Source: Leptasterias polaris
Lineage: Eukaryota > Echinodermata > Asteroidea > Forcipulatida > Asteriidae
Reading direction: 5' to 3'
Assembly: GCA_037783415.1 (NCBI GenBank)
Contig: JAZGTN010000188.1
Span: 930,001 to 994,000, forward strand
DNA: 64,000 bases
Every line of letters starts with the position of its first letter. Within the stretch, counting starts at the first letter, position 1. Below, in pieces: positions 23,301 through 38,300 of the stretch. The notes under the pieces are model-generated. The model saw nothing but the letters and a program-made list of their open reading frames with translations, made no database searches and was not told where the DNA came from. The translations under genes and the position numbers were made by a program.

Positions 23301-26300
23301 ACGTAAAGCCGTTGGTCCCGTGTGTTGTGTAATGCACGTAAAAGAACCCAGTGCACTTATCGAAAAGAGAAGGGGTTTGCCCCGGTGTTCCTGGTTTGAT
23401 CGGCTGCATATTGCACCACAGCACCTTGTAAACCATTATTACATGGTGCTATGTAAAGAAATAGGCCTCAAAATTCAAAAAGTAGCTCCACATATATACC
23501 TTGCAGGAAAATATTGACTGTTGAAGCGCCTTGAGCGTCACTGAGTGACGGATATGAGCGCCATATAAGAAGCCATTTTTATTATTATTATATTATTATT
23601 ATTATTGTACTATACAATGTACAAAGTGTAGTGCAATAGACATGAAAATTGAGTGTTTATACTTGTGTTACCATACGTACATGTACATGTATATGTTTTA
23701 CATTGTTTAACTGCCTGACTAGGCATTTGTTATCTGGTAAACCCATTCTCCAAATACCAGCACATGTACAGCAATCTGTTGTACCTGGACAATAAAAGAA
23801 AATCAAACATAAACGTGACCAAAGAAGACTGCATTTATGATAATAATTTGGATTTGTGAATATTATGTTTACATGTACTTTAGACTTTGTTTATACTACA
23901 GTATAACATATGCAAGTGCAGATCATGTAGTTTTGTCATCTGATACTAAAATTAATTCCTTTTCTATTTTCTCCTGGGTTTTTTGTGTTTTTTTTTTTGG
24001 GGGGGGGGTTTTAAAGTTTTTTTTTACGGGGGGTTTAGGGACAGGCTTTTGCATTGGGAAACTCAAAGACATCGTGAACAAAGTGGAGGCTTAGTGTGCT
24101 GTACACACACACATGTATTTGTATCCAATCGCAATACTCAGAAGCACTTAGCAGTCCTGTACCTTGTTGTAATTTAAATGATTTCCTGTGTAAATTACTG
24201 GCATTTTATACAATACATTATGTACGTTATTGCAAATTTTCTCAATTGATTGAGCTAGTTTTTAGCAACAAGGTTAGGAACCTTTTGTTAAACCACAGAC
24301 CATAGACTAGATCCAGGAATATTGTCAAATCAAGGACACAGCTTGAGGATCAAAGAATCCAATCACTGATTACGTAACCCTTTTTTCCCTATAGCTACAG
24401 GACGGGTAATGACCCAACAGTTTGAATAAATGCTCCGTTCCCAGTAAATTGTGAATAAGGCTAGAAAGACTCAATGAAGATTGACAACATATTTTGAAAA
24501 ACATGCTCAAAAGAAAAATAGTTTACTGTAGTATTTGCAAAATTAGCCCCAGCTTATGGGTTGATAATTTTCATGCCAACAACAATTAGCTCCATGGCTA
24601 ATGTTGCAGCTTGATAAGCTGCCGAGAATATCAGCCAACTTTTCAATTTTAGTCAAAATTGACAAAGCTTACTTTACTTGTCATGATTCACCACCATGTA
24701 AAATATATGTTTTAAGCTTTGGCAATTTTGACTTTAAATTAAATTGCCAAATTCTTCGACTTCTGTTTACCAAAATTTACAAATAATTGAGGAAAAAAAC
24801 ACAAAATTGTCATAAATTTTCTTTTCAATCTATTTTCTTCCTCCATTGTTTGCCAGTGCAGCATGTCAGTGCACTGCTACTGCTGGCCAGATACTTCACA
24901 GAGGCAACGTAGGCAAATGCCTCCAAGCCCCTGGTCATAGCCATGGTACCCCTGCCCCTTTTAATGTTCAAATAGAATTTCTAATTTTCCTCATGCCCTT
25001 TACCAAGGAGACGCATTCGTGCCCTTGCCATTTTAAAATCTGTTAAAACCATTTGGCCTTTCTATTGCACCATCAGCAGGGGCGGATCCAGGATTTTTTA
25101 AACCGGGGGGGCACAACGGCGCAACCAAGATTTTGTATTAGAGGGTAAAACAAAAATGGGTGGGGTCCAGGGCCCCTGGTGGGGTCCAGGGGCGAAGCCC
25201 CGGTGGGGGAAGCCCCCTGAACCTCAGCCTTTGGTGTTCTGTGGGGTGAAAAATCAAGCCTCCATGTGCCTAAAACAGAGAAATAGACGCACTTTATAGG
25301 AAATCAGATCCATAAAATCTTCTAAATTTACTGGAAAAATTTCTGTAACATCGATGGTGGGGGTCCAGGGGTGAAGCCCCGGTGGGGGTCCAGGGGGCGA
25401 AGCCCCCGGAAGCTCTGAGCTTTTTGTGTTTTGAGGAGTGAAAAATCAAACCTCCGTGTGCCAAAAAACAGAGAAATAGACACACTTTTATTAAACAATT
25501 TACTAAATTTACTGGAAAAATTTCTGTAACATCGATGGTGGGGGTCCGGGGCGGAGCCCTGGTGGGGGTCCGGGGGAAAATCCCCCAGAAGCTCTGAGCT
25601 TAAAGCCCCCGGAAGCTCTGAGCTTTTGGTATTTTGAGGGGTGAAAACCAAGCCTCCATGTACCTAAAACAGAGAAATAGACACACTCTTATTGGAAATC
25701 AGATCCATATAAATCTTCTAAGTTTACTGGTGAGGCCCCGGTGGGGGTCCAGGGGGCGAAGCCCCCGGAAGCTCTGAGCTTTTGGCATTTTGAGGGGTGA
25801 AAAATCAAGCCTCTGTGTGCCTGAGACCGAGAAATAGACACACTTTTTAAGCTCTTCTGATCCATACCAATCTTCTAATTTTACTCAAAGAAAATTTTAA
25901 ACCCACAAATCTCGCGTTTGGATCTGGTCGCTGCAATATCTGATTTCATGCATATTCATTCAAAAAATATAGTTCAAGCTTAGTGTAGTCTTGAATCTCT
26001 AGTTTATTTTTATTATTTAATTTTTTTTCAAATTTTACCCGGGGGGGGGGGGGGCACGTGCCCCCTGGGCCCCCCCCCTGGATCCGCGCCTGATCACAGC
26101 CCAAGTTTTGGCATAGTTTGTAGCAATGTTACACAAATATTCAAATATAGTGTTGAATTTAGTGGAAACAAATCAACCAATCATGGAAGGTATTTCAGTT
26201 CATGAATCTTTACAGAAAATGTTGAATTTGGTCACAACATTTTTTTAAACGATTGAGGCCGTCCATGCCAACCGGTGCACTTTGTTTATCAACAATGGAA

Positions 26301-29300
26301 AAGGTCTATAGCATGGCTAGGCTGCTGGTACATGGGTATGTGCTCAACTCAGTGGTCTGGTTCCTTATTCATATGGCAAACATGTAGCAAGCCTGTTCTA
26401 CAAAAAGTGTACCACACACTTTGAATCAATAGTCTCGCCACCAAGGACTAATTTGTGCAATTTTGGATTATGTGTTCAGACTGCAATTGCAATAGTAAGA
26501 ACACATGTGATACTTGTAAACGACGGTAGGCATGAGGGAAGTCTAATGAGAACAATGAAGTTATGGAAATGCTTAAACAGCACAACGTAAAAAAATTTGA
26601 AACTTATTTACACTTATTATGTACTTTATTTACAGCAAGTCAAATGCTGTTTCATGCGGTAATCAGTTGCATAGCCTATTGTTTTGTTTTTACAAACTCT
26701 TTATAGACTGTACATGTACATGTAGGCCTACGCACATGTACAACTGTACTAGAAGTGTGTTGAGAAAGTCAGTTTGGATACGTACATGGTCATGTACATG
26801 GTCATGTACATGGTCATGTACATGGTCATGTACATGGTCATGTACATGGTCATGTACATGGTCATGTACATGGTCATGTTCATGGTCATGTTCATGGTCA
26901 TGTACATGGTCATTACATGTAGTACACTGTCAACAGATGGCATGTATAGTACGATAGTACACTGTCAACAGATGGCATTCAGTGTTGCACATGTACATGA
27001 TACATGTACACATGTGTGCCATTTGGTGACAAGACAAAAATACTGGTTTGGGCCAAGTTCACTGACGTTTCAGAAATGTACATCATTAATCATTTTGGCA
27101 CTGTATTTATAGTCACAGTGTACATTTTTGTAATGTTGCTGACATTTGGCCCATTAAATTTGCATACAATGGAAGCTTCCACAAATGGCCAAGTTGCACT
27201 TTCACATTGTGCTGTCCAAGTTGTATGGATCAATGAAACACATGTGGATGTGGCTTTCACAATGTGGTTTGAAAGCTGACAGTCCAACATTGTCCAAGAG
27301 ACAATAAAGTCAAACAAGGCCTCATATGGCTTCATTGTGAGAAACACCTACATGTATTACACACTTAGATCTAAAAATAACTAGTCAGGAAATGGCCACA
27401 ATGTATTGATATCACATGTACCCAGGAAATCAGTTTGAGTTGAATTCTGACAACAAAGCTTATTATAATACATGTGGTTTGATGTAATACATGTGTACAT
27501 GTACCATGTACAAATTATGCACCACTGCATACATAAATTACTTTGTTCAAGTGTACAACCCTGGTTTGGGAGTATTAGGCCAAATAAAATAAAATACCAG
27601 TTGATCGTCCTGATTTTTCCAAAAAGAGGAGGATGAGGGCCTTTTTATTTGTTATTTTTAATTTTTTTCCAAGATGGCCGCCAAGTATTTCAATTCAAAC
27701 AGGCCACCAATTCTTCAGTTTGAAATCACCGCTAACTTTCTTTTATCTATTTGTTGCATGAGGTAAGTTTACATCAACAATTTAAAAAAATTATGTCAAG
27801 GGGGGATTAAAAATACAAACAAATATTGTCTTTTTTAGGAAAAATTGAAAAAAAAAAATAATTTAAAAAAAGGATGCGGCCTCAAAAAAGGATGCGGGCA
27901 GGGACGATCAACTGGTATTTTTTTTTACTTGGCCTTATACATGTATGTAAACCCTTTACAATTCAACAAAATAAATTTACTTTATATAAGGCCAAGTAAA
28001 AAAAAATACCAGTTGATCGTCCCCGCCGCATCCTTTTTTGAGGCAGCATCCGTTTTGTTTTTTTTATTTTGTTTTCGATTTTTCCTATAAAAATTTTTTT
28101 TTTTTTTAAATGTTTGTATTTTTAATCCACCCTTGACATATATATTTTAATTTTGGATGTAAACTTACCTCATGCAACAAATAGATATAAAGAAAGTTAG
28201 CGGTGATTTCAAACTGAAGAATTGGTGGCCTGTTTGAATTGAAATACTTGGCGGCCATAATAAATAAAAAATAAAAAGGCCCTCATCCTCCTCTTTTTGG
28301 AAGAATCAGGACGATCAACTGGTATATTTTTTTATTTGGCCTAATACTGTACTGTAGGCAATTTGTTAAAACACAACTGATGTACAAAATTTGACATACA
28401 GTGTATTCCACATTGTAAACACCTAAATCAATAATTATCCACTATATTTTAGGGTTTAAAATTGTATTTTTTACTCAGATTTGAACCTGCGACCACTAGA
28501 TTAATGCGCCGGCACTCTACCAACTGAGCTATATACTAAACAATGTAGCCCTTACAGGGTACACGTTGGCGGTCTCCCTATTTTGTCAATATCTTTGTTT
28601 GGGGGTGCAAGTCAGAAGCCATACAGCCGTTTTACAGTCTTTTATACAAAATAACCAAAAGTTGAAAGTTTGACATCAAGGTTTAAATTTGGCCTCAATA
28701 GACAGGATACAGTGTAGGAGGAGGAAAATACTGAAGACTACATTACATCTACATCTACATGGGCTTCATTTCCCATCAGTAATGTCAGTTGTTGCTACAT
28801 GTATATGTACGTAATATGTACGTAGTACGTACGTAGTACGTATATGTACGTACATGTACAGTATGTATTTATAACTTGGTTGTCAATGTAGTGTTATACA
28901 TGTACATGTACGTAGTGATGATTAAAGGTAACTATGCATGAAAACAGCAATTTCAAAGAAGATTTTCATTTCAGACTTGAGGGATATGAACCCGAGTTGG
29001 TGCAAATATCCATAATTACATTTATGTACTGAATATTCATTGACGCTGACCCCACTTGCAAAATACTAACAGTAACAGGCAGACAAAAATACATACATGA
29101 ACCCAATGTGGTTACCATAATTATTTATAAACACGCATTGTGTACATTGTACATTTTAGCTTTGCAGTCAGGAAACAAGACCAAAGTATAGGAATCAGGT
29201 GAACACTATAATTTATTTATTTATAGTTACATGAACTTCTAACACTATAATTGTTCATGACTTGTTATTCTTTACAGCTACCCTGTGATGGATCTCCCCC

Positions 29301-32300
29301 TCCCTGGAACGGCCCCGATGGAGTTTTCATCACCAGTCCAGGGCTTCAGGGTCCCCCTACAACGTTCCAAAGGACCAATCCAAGACCCTGGCATAGAAGG
29401 CATCATGGCACCAAGATGGGTAAAAGACACACTTTATAATTTTGTTCATTTAACACTTTGACTGCTGCAAATGTTTACACGGTCCCTCCCCATGGTGCTG
29501 CAAATGTTTTACAAAACTACAAAAAAACTTCATGTTTTAGTTTTACACTGTCCCTCCCCACGATTCTGCAGGTTTTATTTGGAGAACTACATCAAAGATT
29601 TATAAATAAAAACATTCAAATAAATGACACTGTTGCTTTTATTTTCTATTACACCCCATATCTTTTTTGGAGTGGTATACCGTATCGTAGCAAGGGGTCT
29701 GGTGAAGTGGAATTTTACACTGTTACTAAAAAATGTTAGCAGAAGTTTACCGTCTGCAAATCACCGTCATCATCGGACGATTCCTGTCGATCAAATTCAC
29801 TTTCAACGTCACTGGCATTACTTTCAGACTCTATATTATCAGAATGATCATTTCCATCAAACTCACATACTTCAGAGTCACCATCTGCGAATATTTCAAC
29901 AACAGCTCTGCTACACTCACTAACCACTTCACGCGTTTCCTGGGCGCCGCCATTTTTTAACTCCGAAAGTATAAACTTCCGGGTTACGTTACCACCGCTG
30001 GTGCCCGGGCCCGATGAGTAAAACCATCGAAAACAACTCCATTGGTTCCCCTAACGTATGTCAATACGTTTTATACATGAAAAGCATTTCAATCCTTGAT
30101 CTACAGAGGGCAGTACAACGTTATACAACCAGCCCGAGTCAGCCCGAGTATTCTCGGGCTCAGCACCTGCTCGGGGGTAAGTCTATCCCGAGAATACTCG
30201 GGCTCAGCAGTCAAAGTGTTAAATAAAGGTTTAGACATCTAAGAGATCATGGACCTTACATACATGTATGGAGTTTGAAGCAGAATGACTGAACGATAAA
30301 TGTACCGTAATTTCGTGCGGATAAGACGCGGGGCGTACAAGGCGCAAGGCCGTGAAATTACCCACAAAAATTCAAGCGTCAACAGACAAGGCGCACTGCC
30401 GCACAAGGCGCATGATCTTACATGCACCTTTGACTGCAAACAGCAGACCGTATCGGTACATCGCCAACAAGGGGTCATTTTGTTACCCTAAAAGTATCAC
30501 GCTAATCAACACGTGAATAAATAGAAATCACGCGCGCTTGAAACATGTAGAGACATGTAGAAAAGTTCATTGTTAACTGAAACCAACCTACCGTTCAGCG
30601 GCGTTTTCAGGAGATTCTTTCTCGCGTGTGTCACATGGGGTTGAAGGGAGTTTAACCAACAGAGGGCGCTACCACAGGGCTGAAGGGATTTTATTCAACA
30701 GAGGGCGCTACCATACGGAAATAATCTCCTGCCATTCCGATGGTAAACTTGATTTCAAGTCTGAGACTGCGGTTATTTCTCTGCATCGGCCACGCAAAAT
30801 TCCCCCGCAGATTGGCTATCACGCGCTCTAACTCAGTTCAAGACGGAGGTTTATCCACAAGAGGGCGCTGTTTCAGCCAATAATGTATCGGCTATTAGGA
30901 CAACTAAAAACCACGATCACAGACTTGGAACCAAGTCTATTCCGATGGGGACGTGACATTGTTGGGGTTTCTGTTGTTCACCGTTCACACAATAGAGGTT
31001 GGGTGAATGCGTTCGGCAAACGTTTAGATAAATCTGAATGCAGTATTTTCGGTATGAAATCGCGGTCACAAAGGAAGGGATGAACACGTTGCTGCATTGT
31101 TGGAATGAATTCACGGTCGTTATGTATAGGGACATGTGGCCACAAAGGCGGCTAAACATGTTGCGTCATTGTCGGAATGAAAATCTGGCGACATTGTCTG
31201 GAGAGTTGAGCACTGATAATGTACTACGTCAACAATGCGTGGTGAGTTGATGGTTGGCGACCGCATTATTAACCTGACCGCAGCTATATTAAATAGGGCC
31301 TAGATTATTTGCACGTCGGCCGCGGTCATTTTGATCTTAAGCGACATCAGACAAGGCGCACTGGAATACAAGGCGCAGTGATGATTTTGTGGTCTAAAAA
31401 ATCAGATAAGACGCGTCTTATCCGCAGGAAATTACGGTAATGACTTAAACCGACTATCTACATGTATATTCAGTATATGGTACGTCACACATTAGAGAGG
31501 TTTCACAAGTCTACAGATAAGGGATACGTCAACACTTTGTTTGGTCTTGTGGTGCATAATCCTGGCATCCATGTTTTGAATGGACATTAACGATGGATAC
31601 AGTCAATCAGCTGGAGGGCTCAGCTGGAGGGCGTAGATGTAAAGTACTTGATTGCATCAAATCTGTACATGAACATGATACCTCCATGATCAGCACACTC
31701 ACTGATAATTGCATTAGACCACCCTAGATATTAAATCAACAATCAGTGTCATTGTGATGGCTTATCTTTGTGTGCCATCAGATTACACAGGGCTCATACA
31801 CTGTTTATTTATTGTAACAATCCTTTTATGGTAATTCAGTAATGCTTGGAAGTACCTTGAGGTCATCATGATAACCAGGGCTTATTGTAATTAAAAGATT
31901 CATGGGACAGACTAGACAAAAAAGTTGTAGTCACAAACTCAAAGGAGCTCCAATTAATGTTACAGTTACATACATATTTACTTAAGTTTGTTAAATGCAA
32001 AAGTATAATAGATGTTTAATTTGCATTGGGGATAAAATAATTTAATTTAGTTTTACCATACATGTACATCGATGTGTAAAGCACTGTATACTCAGTACTT
32101 TCTCATTAGTTAAATATTTTAAATGATATTCTTGCATCAGTTTACAGGGTTTGCATTAATGTATGGAAAGAAAGTAATATCATAAATTCATTAAACATTG
32201 AAGTTTGCTTCTTGAATGATTATTCAAGTTTTAATTCCTGTTAATTAATGCACACATGATAACCACAGACATCACAAAATAAAGAGGCATTGGGGAGTAG

Positions 32301-35300
32301 TTACATACACTATACGTACTTTTGCAGACAGTGTACATGTACATGTATAAAATACAATTTTTGTTGAATACACATGTAGTGAATAAATGAATTATCTGCT
32401 TCCTGTTCATTTCTTTCCACTTTGTTTTAGTTTTCCGGACCCCCAGTCGGCTTCATTCAACAGTTTATCATCAATGCAACAGTGTCACCATGGCAACGAG
32501 GCTTGATCCCAGAAGATGCATTTCGGTCACCGCTTTCCAAGGCATTTGACATCCGTCGGGATATTGAAGAATATCAGACCATTGCAGGGTATGTGGACAT
32601 CATTTAATACAGTGTAGGTTGAATCAATCTACATGTAATCAATGTGTGTGTGTGTTTGATTATTGGTGATGGCATCCTCTCTGCGGAGTAAAGCATCGCT
32701 GTATGTGGCGGGGTGTCTACCTGTTGAATGGTGAGGACTTTGACAAAAGGGATCCGGGTGTTTTGACAGAGCAAGAACATTCTCACTTTGCTTTGGTGTA
32801 CAGAACCAATGAGCATGTTGCTAAAAAATACTATGTCCAAACAATGGAAGAATGAAGAGCTAAGTCCTCAATTTACTTGGTTGACAAACATTTGGCTCTG
32901 TGTATATGTACATGTACAGTCGTGTGGCTGTGTCTGTGTGCTCAAAATGAAGTGGATCAATTTTGAATTAGATGCATGGTGTTTGTTTTTGAGACAATCA
33001 CAGTGTGGTGGGTGCGGAACTAATCTATATGTCCGGAGTAGAAAAATGTTTAACAAATGTTGAACAAAATGCTTAGAATGACAAACGATCATTATTTCCT
33101 CACTGAATAGAAGGGAAAGCCAGCTGTTACATGTATCTAAGGTTTTGAAACTTTAATTAACTCTACTCCGAAGATTCCTGTTTTGAATGGACCTCCATGA
33201 GAGAGTGCAATGTCCATACCAGAAGGTGCAAGAAACACAGAACAAAGGTCAAAAGAGGGCCCCGCTGATACAAAAACCACAAAAAGATCTTAGGAATGTG
33301 CACAGGGGGCCAGCCATTAAAATGAACAATTTGAATGTAACACCTAAGCTATACTTACAAATTCTTCTTACATGCTTTATATTTAAAATTAATCTTTAAA
33401 ACATCGACATTGTGGGGGTTTTTTCTTCTAAATATACATGTATTATATAGAATTTGTTTAAACATCAAAGTTTAAAAGAATTAATGGATCTCCCAGTGTT
33501 CATTAAAGCAGCATTATGCTGTAATGTAGTATTATAAATCCAAAAAGTGTTCATGGGCAATTTGTTAAAAGGAACCAGAGGTTTCAAATTGACAAGAGGT
33601 TACTTTCTGTTTCATGTCGCTGAAGGGCGCCCTTCCAATGAGAAGAATCTCTCTAATCATTTACTGAATTGATATTGTAGTAAAATACTTAAGTTTTCAT
33701 CATTATTCATTGTACGTTTCCCTATTTTGACAACTTTTGTACACACTCTACAAACAGGATACAAAAACTTGACACAAAGTAGGGTTTCAAATACTGTGTT
33801 GTTCATCATTGTAATCAACCATTTCTTGTACCCACCTTCCTACGTTACTTTTGCCAGTGAGTTGACCAATCATTAAAAATAATTCAAAGCCATTCATATA
33901 AACTGCATGTGGATTGTTTGTTGTGGAGCAACTGTGTATTGTGTAGATCCATGCATTTAAAACACACAGTGTTGTGCTGCAGACTAGCAGTGTACCTATT
34001 ATTCAAAATTACATACTTTATGCATGTGGATGTTATTGAGTGGTCAGACAGTAGGAGGATTAATAATTTAAATGACTACACACACAAAATAATGTTCAAA
34101 TTTTCTGTTCTTATGCAGAAAATCAGTTCGTAGCTTCTGCCTGTACGTGACCGAGCCAGCCGACGACTACAAAGGCACTATGCCCAGACATAACTGCCTG
34201 ATGGTGTCTCCAGCTAATGTATGGGGAGACAGTGTGGAAACATTTAGGAAGGATGCCAAGCTAGTTAACACCATCTTCAAGAGTCAGCATGGGATGGAGG
34301 TACAGTCAAGTATCAAAGGTACCTACATGTACAAACAAGCCAAATTTCAATTTTAAAGTTTTTTGAAGCATGCTTTTTATATACGTAAATCCATTTGTCT
34401 GAAATAAACTTTTCTAAAAGGATTGAAAACTAGTGGATTGGCATCCTCCAATTTTCAATAAGCACACCGTACAACCAGCGCTTGTCATCATATTTGGGGG
34501 TCACATTTTAGTGGGGAAAAAAAGAAAGAAGGGATTTCTGTTTTGTCTGGGTTCATTTACAGGCTTAGTTTGATAGCTGCAATCAATAATAAAAGCAGGT
34601 TGATTTTGGATGTTTTTAAATGCTCTTTTCTCACCATTGGGTGTGTTTCTGAGGGAGATGGCTCTGATGATTGGTTCTGTTATGCACTTTATAATTAATT
34701 TTGGGTTGATAAAAAAAATTGACTAGAGCGGGACTTGAACCTGTGACCTCTGGATTAACGTGCCAGCGCTCTACCAACTGAACTATCTAGCCCTAATGTT
34801 GGCGGTATCTTTGTTCGGGGGTGCTAGTCAGAAGCCATTCAACTTGTAACTGCCGTGTATCCAGTGATCACACCCAAGTTTATGATACAACCTTGGAATT
34901 GGCATGAGAGGATCACCTTAAGGGGATGCTTCTTTTTAATTTGATGCGACCGTTTAATTTGCCAGCTTTATAACTAGTGAGGTTTTAGATTGAAACAAGT
35001 CAAATTAATCCCTAGTGATTACTTTACTTTCTTACTTTGTCTAGATCTACTGTTTGGAATTCCCTCCAAGTACACCGGAATCAACCGTTTCTACGTTCGT
35101 AGTCGCCAACGTCAAATTTCCTATGCCATCACCCTAGTGCTCCAAACATACAATGAGACATTCATTGAAGGGCTGAAGCAGCATCTGTTACAGCGCCATA
35201 GTGTAGGAAGCATACAGCGAGATGAAACTGATAAGGAACAAATTGTTCACATTTATTATCAGGTCAGTTTTCAAGATACATTTCTGTGTAATCATTGCTG

Positions 35301-38300
35301 TTATACCCAGATGTGTTCAGCCAACTATCTTGGAACTGTTTACCACAGCATTCTACACTGACTGCCTTTTACAGCACATGGTACTTGCTTTAAGAAACAC
35401 CAGGAAACTGGATCTAGATTTTGCTGGTTCTTTAACTTTTCTTTTCCTGTTCAACAAATTACTCTGAAACTAAAAGCTGGTTCTAAGAAAATCAATAATT
35501 TCAGCATCATAAATTTTAAATCGGGACTTGATTTTTACTGTGACTGATGGGAATTGGAAGAAGATGGTCAATTCTTGTGGTTGTTTGTGGCATTGCACTT
35601 GCATATTTAAGCCTTGGCCCAGGCTTACGTAAGTGATATCTTAACAAAGAGTAACTGACTGGTATGGTACTAGAACCTGTGACCTCCGTAGTAAAGTGCA
35701 GGTGCTCTGTCTAACCCTAATGTTGGCAGTCTCCCTATTTTGTCAATAACTTTGTTCGGGGGTGCCAGTCAGTAGCCATTCAACCTGTAACTTGTAACTG
35801 CTGTCTAGCCAAGAATCACACTAAAGTTTACGATATATCCTGTTTTGTTGTATGTTTTTTATTTCTAGGACGAGAAGGGTCTACTGGAGATGTCTCCCCT
35901 GATTATTATCTATGTTTTGTTGCTGCTCTACATTTACTTCTCAATCAGTAAGTACTTACACGAACACACCAAAGGTTGATGAAATGAGTCCATCTAGAAT
36001 TCAAAACAAATGCACCAGGACAAAATTCTGTTTTCTTTAACTTGTCATTTACTGATCTGTTAGGAAGAGGAAAAATGCCTGAATTTCTGCTCATATTTAT
36101 TTGGAAAAGTAGTGGACAGCATTAACAAATTACTAGGCTTGTTGACTTGTTTGATTGGAGATCTACATGTACATGTATGCTCAAATCACAGGACTCTGTT
36201 CAATTTAATAGGAGTGACTAGTTCCTAAAAAAATCAAATTAGGCAATGCATGTACATGTATGTTTGAAATATTATTGTATACTTCTGGTAATAACACTAA
36301 GGATGCCTCATCCCATAAGAGAACAGTAGCTCACAAGCCTGAGGAAACCTTTAAACAAGAAAGCTTGATATGTGAACCACATACAGGGTTAATCCCTACT
36401 CTTCTATGATAAGCATTCTGGGTTCCTTTTGTACACTACCAATCCTAGTACACAGGACCTATGGCATAATGTCCCATCCGAAGGACAAAGCAATTATGGT
36501 AAAGTATCTTGCTCAAGGACACAAGTGCCACAACCAGGACTTGTGCCCAATCTCTGCTGATCAGAAACACCAGAGCTTAAGTTCGATGCTCTTAAGCGCT
36601 CGGCCACGACACGCCACAAATATAATCCAACCTGACTGCATAGAGTAAATGTCCACAGTGTAGACACGAACACAACAGGATTTTACATGTATATTTAGGT
36701 TGAAAAAGTTCCTTTATCATTCAAAACGTTTTTGGAGGGAAGTGGTGTCTGAAGAGCAGAGTAAACTGTTTGAAATGTCAAGATCAAACCAGCTCTTTTC
36801 AGAGCCAACACTCCTCCTCCTAAAAGATATTTACACGTTGTTGTACCCGCAAGTTTACTGTTTGTAGTTAATTCTTATCTTGGGAGGGGTTCAACAAAAA
36901 GTAGCAGTTGGTCTTGTTTTGGGATGGTACAGCAACAAAGGCTTGAGGGCTGTGTTATGTTTGTCTCTATAGGTAAGATTGAGATGGTGAAGTCTAAGTG
37001 GGGCATGGCCTTTGCAGCAGTCATCATGATTATGGCATCACTCTCTATGTCAGTTGGAATCTGCCTTATGTTTGGTCTCACTACTTCACTTAGTGGAAGG
37101 TAAGCTTCTTTATTTATAAAATCAAACCACAACAAATCCTGTCTCTTAATCTTAGCATGTTACTGGGTATGCCAACAGGTTTGAATGTTGTGTTGAGAAA
37201 ATAAACTGCCAGAGAATTCCACAGCTGCCAACTCTCCCCGATTCTGCTGAAAGTTCCCTGAAAATAAACCAATCTTTCCATGTTCTGATGAACAAATTGG
37301 AAAATCTCCCTGATTATGTAAACTTTGTCCCTATTATACTGAATGTAATTCTAAATATATCTGTGATTGTTGTACAAAATCTCCCTGATTGCAAGATACA
37401 AATGTTTGTAGCTCAGGAATTCTGATGATAATGGGACGGTTCCATGTAACGATAGATGTGCACATAGAAATGTAGTAGCAGCCAAATGTCAAATGTATCC
37501 TAGAAAGTAAATAAATTTGAACAAGTAATCTACTTACATTGTTTTCATGGTTGAAATGGAGAACTGTTCCTGCTTGAAGTACCCTTATTTTTGAGAACAT
37601 GATTACTAATTGTTCTAAATTATAAAAACAAATTACCTATACTTTGTTTACCATGTTTAGTTATTTACATTTCCTGTGGTGATTAGGCACCATACCAAAA
37701 TATTGTGTTCGTTATACTTTGCCTAGTTGCGCATCCATGCAACACCAAGAGAAAAATGTGGTTCTTAGGGGAAACCTGAGGGAGTATACCGCTGTGCCTC
37801 ATAGCTCAGTTGGTAGAGCATCTGCCCGGAGTGTCAGGGGTCTTGGGTTCAAATCCCAATGAGGACCAATTGATTTTTCTCTCAACCCATGTTTAGTTAT
37901 TTACATTTCCTGTGGTGATTAGGCACCATACCAAAATATTGTGTTCGCTATACTTTGGGTAATGTTTTAAACAGAACAAAGATGCAACTGTTAAATCTGC
38001 TTTCCCATTGGTTGAGCATCCATTATAATGACGTTTTCTCAGGGATGTTTGACAGGTTATTTATCAGAAGAACTTGTTCTTCTTATTTTTCACGATTTTT
38101 TTCACAGATGTTCTTTTGCTTTTAAGAAAGGTGTGAAATTATTATCCAGGGTAAATTAAGTTCCCTTTGCAAGTTATCCTGGCAAGATATTCTTGTAAGA
38201 TAAGTTCCCCTAATATGGCCTAGTTATTGCCAAAACTGTGCGCTTCTTTTTTGTGGAGATAAAGGGAGTCTGTAAATCCTGTAAAACCTTAAACCAAGAG

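Larger units (their letters stand above)
20387..29277 (+). other. SCAP intron 1 (8.9 kb)
   Basis: Holds SINEs at 20655-20990 and 22786-23606, the element at 21536-22715, a hAT-like element, a 12-bp tandem array, a foldback element and another tRNA-related repeat. No host exon was recognised inside it. Confidence 0.8.

Noticed and set aside
25294..25651. 107-codon minus-strand frame
   Set aside because: It repeats the same peptide because it crosses the tandem array of the hAT-like element.
26619..27112. Open frames with MVMY or CTWS repeats on both strands
   Set aside because: They are translations of the 12-bp tandem repeat, whose length is a multiple of three.
37797..37868. Functional tRNA gene
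   Set aside because: A and B boxes are recognisable, but the anticodon stem does not pair, U33 is missing and the first two acceptor pairs fail.
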